A stretch of DNA of 43,392 bases from Sedimentisphaerales bacterium (GTDB lineage Bacteria > Planctomycetota > Phycisphaerae > Sedimentisphaerales > SG8-4), in NCBI GenBank assembly GCA_016932895.1, contig JAFGCA010000191.1, positions 1 to 43,392 of the forward strand. Reading direction: 5' to 3'. Under the pieces are notes generated by a model, which was given only the letters and a program-made list of their open reading frames with translations, was not told the DNA's origin and did not search any database. A program made the position numbers and the translations under genes. Positions 42,387 to 43,392 of this stretch are shown in pieces (the stretch's first letter is position 1; each line of letters starts with the position of its first letter).

Positions 42387-42599
42387 TTATGAGACCATCA
42401 CGTGAAAATGCCCCTCTTCCATGAGGAGATGAACCGTTGGTTTCGGAATCGCCGTGGATTTGACCGGGTCGGTTGGTTTGTCCTTTGCGGGTGTCTCGAG
42501 ACTGTCCCCCGGGTCTTGCGGACTCGATATTTTACTCAGACAGCAGGCGCGAATGGCCGATAATTCATTGATGGGACTGATTTTACCGTCTATTGTAAT
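42387..42599 (-). CDS. Possible small protein with non-standard ATT start
   Basis: A 70-codon frame ends at TAA 42387. Its composition looks coding: an Asp/Ile/Ser-rich start (DGKISPINELSAIRACC), a Pro/Lys/Asp/Thr linker, and VHLLMEEGHFHVMVS at the end. There is no ATG, GTG or TTG before residue 60. ATT at 42599 has GGAG seven bases upstream, so a rare ATT start is conceivable; a degraded gene or chance frame is equally possible. It matches no family I know. Confidence 0.28.
   Translation of the reverse strand: MTIDGKISPINELSAIRACCLSKISSPQDPGDSLETPAKDKPTDPVKSTAIPKPTVHLLMEEGHFHVMVS
42568..42596 (+). promoter_or_regulatory. Candidate promoter of the glycosyltransferase gene
   Basis: TTGATG (42568-42573), 17 bases, TATTGT (42591-42596). 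Four of six bases match at each box or better. It would start transcription near 42603, upstream of the palindrome 42616-42627. Confidence 0.45.
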
Positions 42600-42658
42600 A
42601 GCATGGCTCCGGCGTTAGGATATCCTACCTCGGAACGCCTGAGAGAGATTTGGAGAAT

Positions 42659-43392
42659 ATGGCGAACGTGACAGATGACAACAGCGGACCGATGCTTTCG
42701 GTCGTCGTACCGTTGCTGGACGAGCAGGACAATCTTCGCCCCCTGTACGAGCAGCTTACCGATGCGTTGAAAGACAGCGGTCCGTACGAGCTTGTTTTCG
42801 TCGACGACGGCAGTACGGATGCGAGCTTCGAGATCCTGAAGGGTTTTCACGCGACCGACTCGCGCGTCCAAGTGATTCGCTTTCGCAAGAACTTCGGACA
42901 GACGGCCGCCATGAGCGCGGGATTCGCACGCGCCCGGGGCGATGTGGTCGTGGCCATGGACGCGGATCTACAGAACGATCCGGCCGACATACCGATGCTG
43001 GTTTCCAGGCTGGACGAGGGCTACGACGTCGTCAGCGGCTGGCGGAAGAAGCGGCACGACGCCGCCCTGACGCGCCGGCTGCCTTCGCGCATCGCCAACG
43101 GGTTGATCTCCGCCATCACGGGCGTCAAGCTGCACGATTACGGCTGCACGCTCAAGGCCTACCGGCGGGAAGTGCTGGCCGAGACCCGGCTCTACGGCGA
43201 GATGCATCGGTTCATCCCGGCCCTGGCCAGTTGGAGCGGGGCCCGCATCGCCGAGTGCGTGGTCAATCACCGGCCCCGCACGGCCGGCAAGGCTAAGTAC
43301 GGGCTGCAACGCACCTTCAAGGTTGTCCTCGACCTGATCACGGTCAAGTTTCTGGGCTCCTTCTCCACCAAGCCCATTTACATCTTCGGCGG
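42659..43392 (+). CDS. GT2 family glycosyltransferase, DPM1/ArnC-like (3' end cut off)
   Basis: 244 residues are visible before the window ends. GGAG precedes ATG 42659. LSVVVPLLDEQDNL opens a GT-A fold; VFVDDGSTD and MDADLQNDP give the nucleotide-sugar and metal-binding acids (D-x-D). KNFGQTAAMSAGFARARGD and DYGCTLKAYRREV are typical of polyprenyl-phosphate mannosyl/glucosyl transferases; VNHRPRTAGKAKYGL and the final hydrophobic FLGSFSTKPIYIFGG lead into membrane segments. It probably moves a sugar to undecaprenyl phosphate for cell-envelope glycans. Confidence 0.92.
   Translation, partial: MANVTDDNSGPMLSVVVPLLDEQDNLRPLYEQLTDALKDSGPYELVFVDDGSTDASFEILKGFHATDSRVQVIRFRKNFGQTAAMSAGFARARGDVVVAMDADLQNDPADIPMLVSRLDEGYDVVSGWRKKRHDAALTRRLPSRIANGLISAITGVKLHDYGCTLKAYRREVLAETRLYGEMHRFIPALASWSGARIAECVVNHRPRTAGKAKYGLQRTFKVVLDLITVKFLGSFSTKPIYIFG

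Larger units (their letters stand above)
42283..42658. other. 376-base gap between cobO and a glycosyltransferase
   Basis: Contents: the 8-bp hairpin 42309-42332; a possible small minus-strand frame (42387-42599); a plus-strand promoter (42568-42596); and a perfect 12-bp palindrome, TAGGATATCCTA (42616-42627), in the untranslated leader of the glycosyltransferase, which could be an operator. Confidence 0.5.

Noticed and set aside
42283..42420. Cobalamin riboswitch before the adenosyltransferase
   Set aside because: No B12-box-like segment or multi-stem fold was seen, only a short hairpin.

Overview
The window looks like chromosome from a heterotrophic planctomycete, probably Phycisphaerae (Sedimentisphaerales-like). 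This is an inference from gene content. GC is high. There are three cysteine-type sulfatases, many twin-arginine (Tat) exported enzymes, a lone dockerin repeat on a secreted protein, GH116 and GH172 (DUF2961) enzymes, a BlaI/M56 pair and multihaem cytochromes c. No mobile element, CRISPR array, rRNA or tRNA gene was seen.

Layout. (1) 1-196: end of a DNA topoisomerase VI A subunit. (2) 287-12824, plus strand: a run of mostly exported catabolic enzymes: SGNH hydrolase/beta-helix protein, free-methionine sulfoxide reductase, CehA/McbA-type metallohydrolase, Tat nitrilase-like hydrolase, Tat isomerase-like protein, and three Tat sulfatases with one unknown gene between them. (3) 12924-15641, minus strand: TIM-barrel isomerase, Tat aldo/keto reductase-like protein and tetrahaem cytochrome c. 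(4) 15975-22080: MBL hydrolase, a Met-rich secreted protein, a YbhB-type protein, a beta-barrel-like protein and a pentahaem cytochrome c. (5) 22136-30644, minus strand: dockerin protein, nitroreductase, GH116 and GH172. (6) 30878-34465, minus strand: a BlaI repressor and M56 peptidase whose 3' half is broken, then a redoxin. (7) 34684-40916, minus strand: tryptophan operon in the order promoter, trpL, attenuator, trpE, G, D, F, B, A. (8) ispD, cobO-type adenosyltransferase, an unresolved gap and a truncated GT2 glycosyltransferase.

How the genes fit together. Regions 2, 3 and 5 read as degradation of sulfated and glycosylated polymers outside the cytoplasm: sulfatases remove sulfate, GH116/GH172 and the beta-helix/SGNH protein attack glycan, and exported isomerase/oxidoreductase-like proteins may process released sugars. 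The two cytochrome loci suggest respiratory electron transfer linked to the envelope. No SusC/D pair, sugar transporter or carbohydrate regulator is present here.

The most striking element is the trp leader. A consensus-like promoter is followed almost at once by a 23-codon leader peptide with three consecutive Trp codons, an antiterminator-capable segment, and a 16-bp GAAA-capped terminator with a U tract just before trpE. This is a complete ribosome-mediated attenuator. Its operon has the enteric gene order but lacks trpC.
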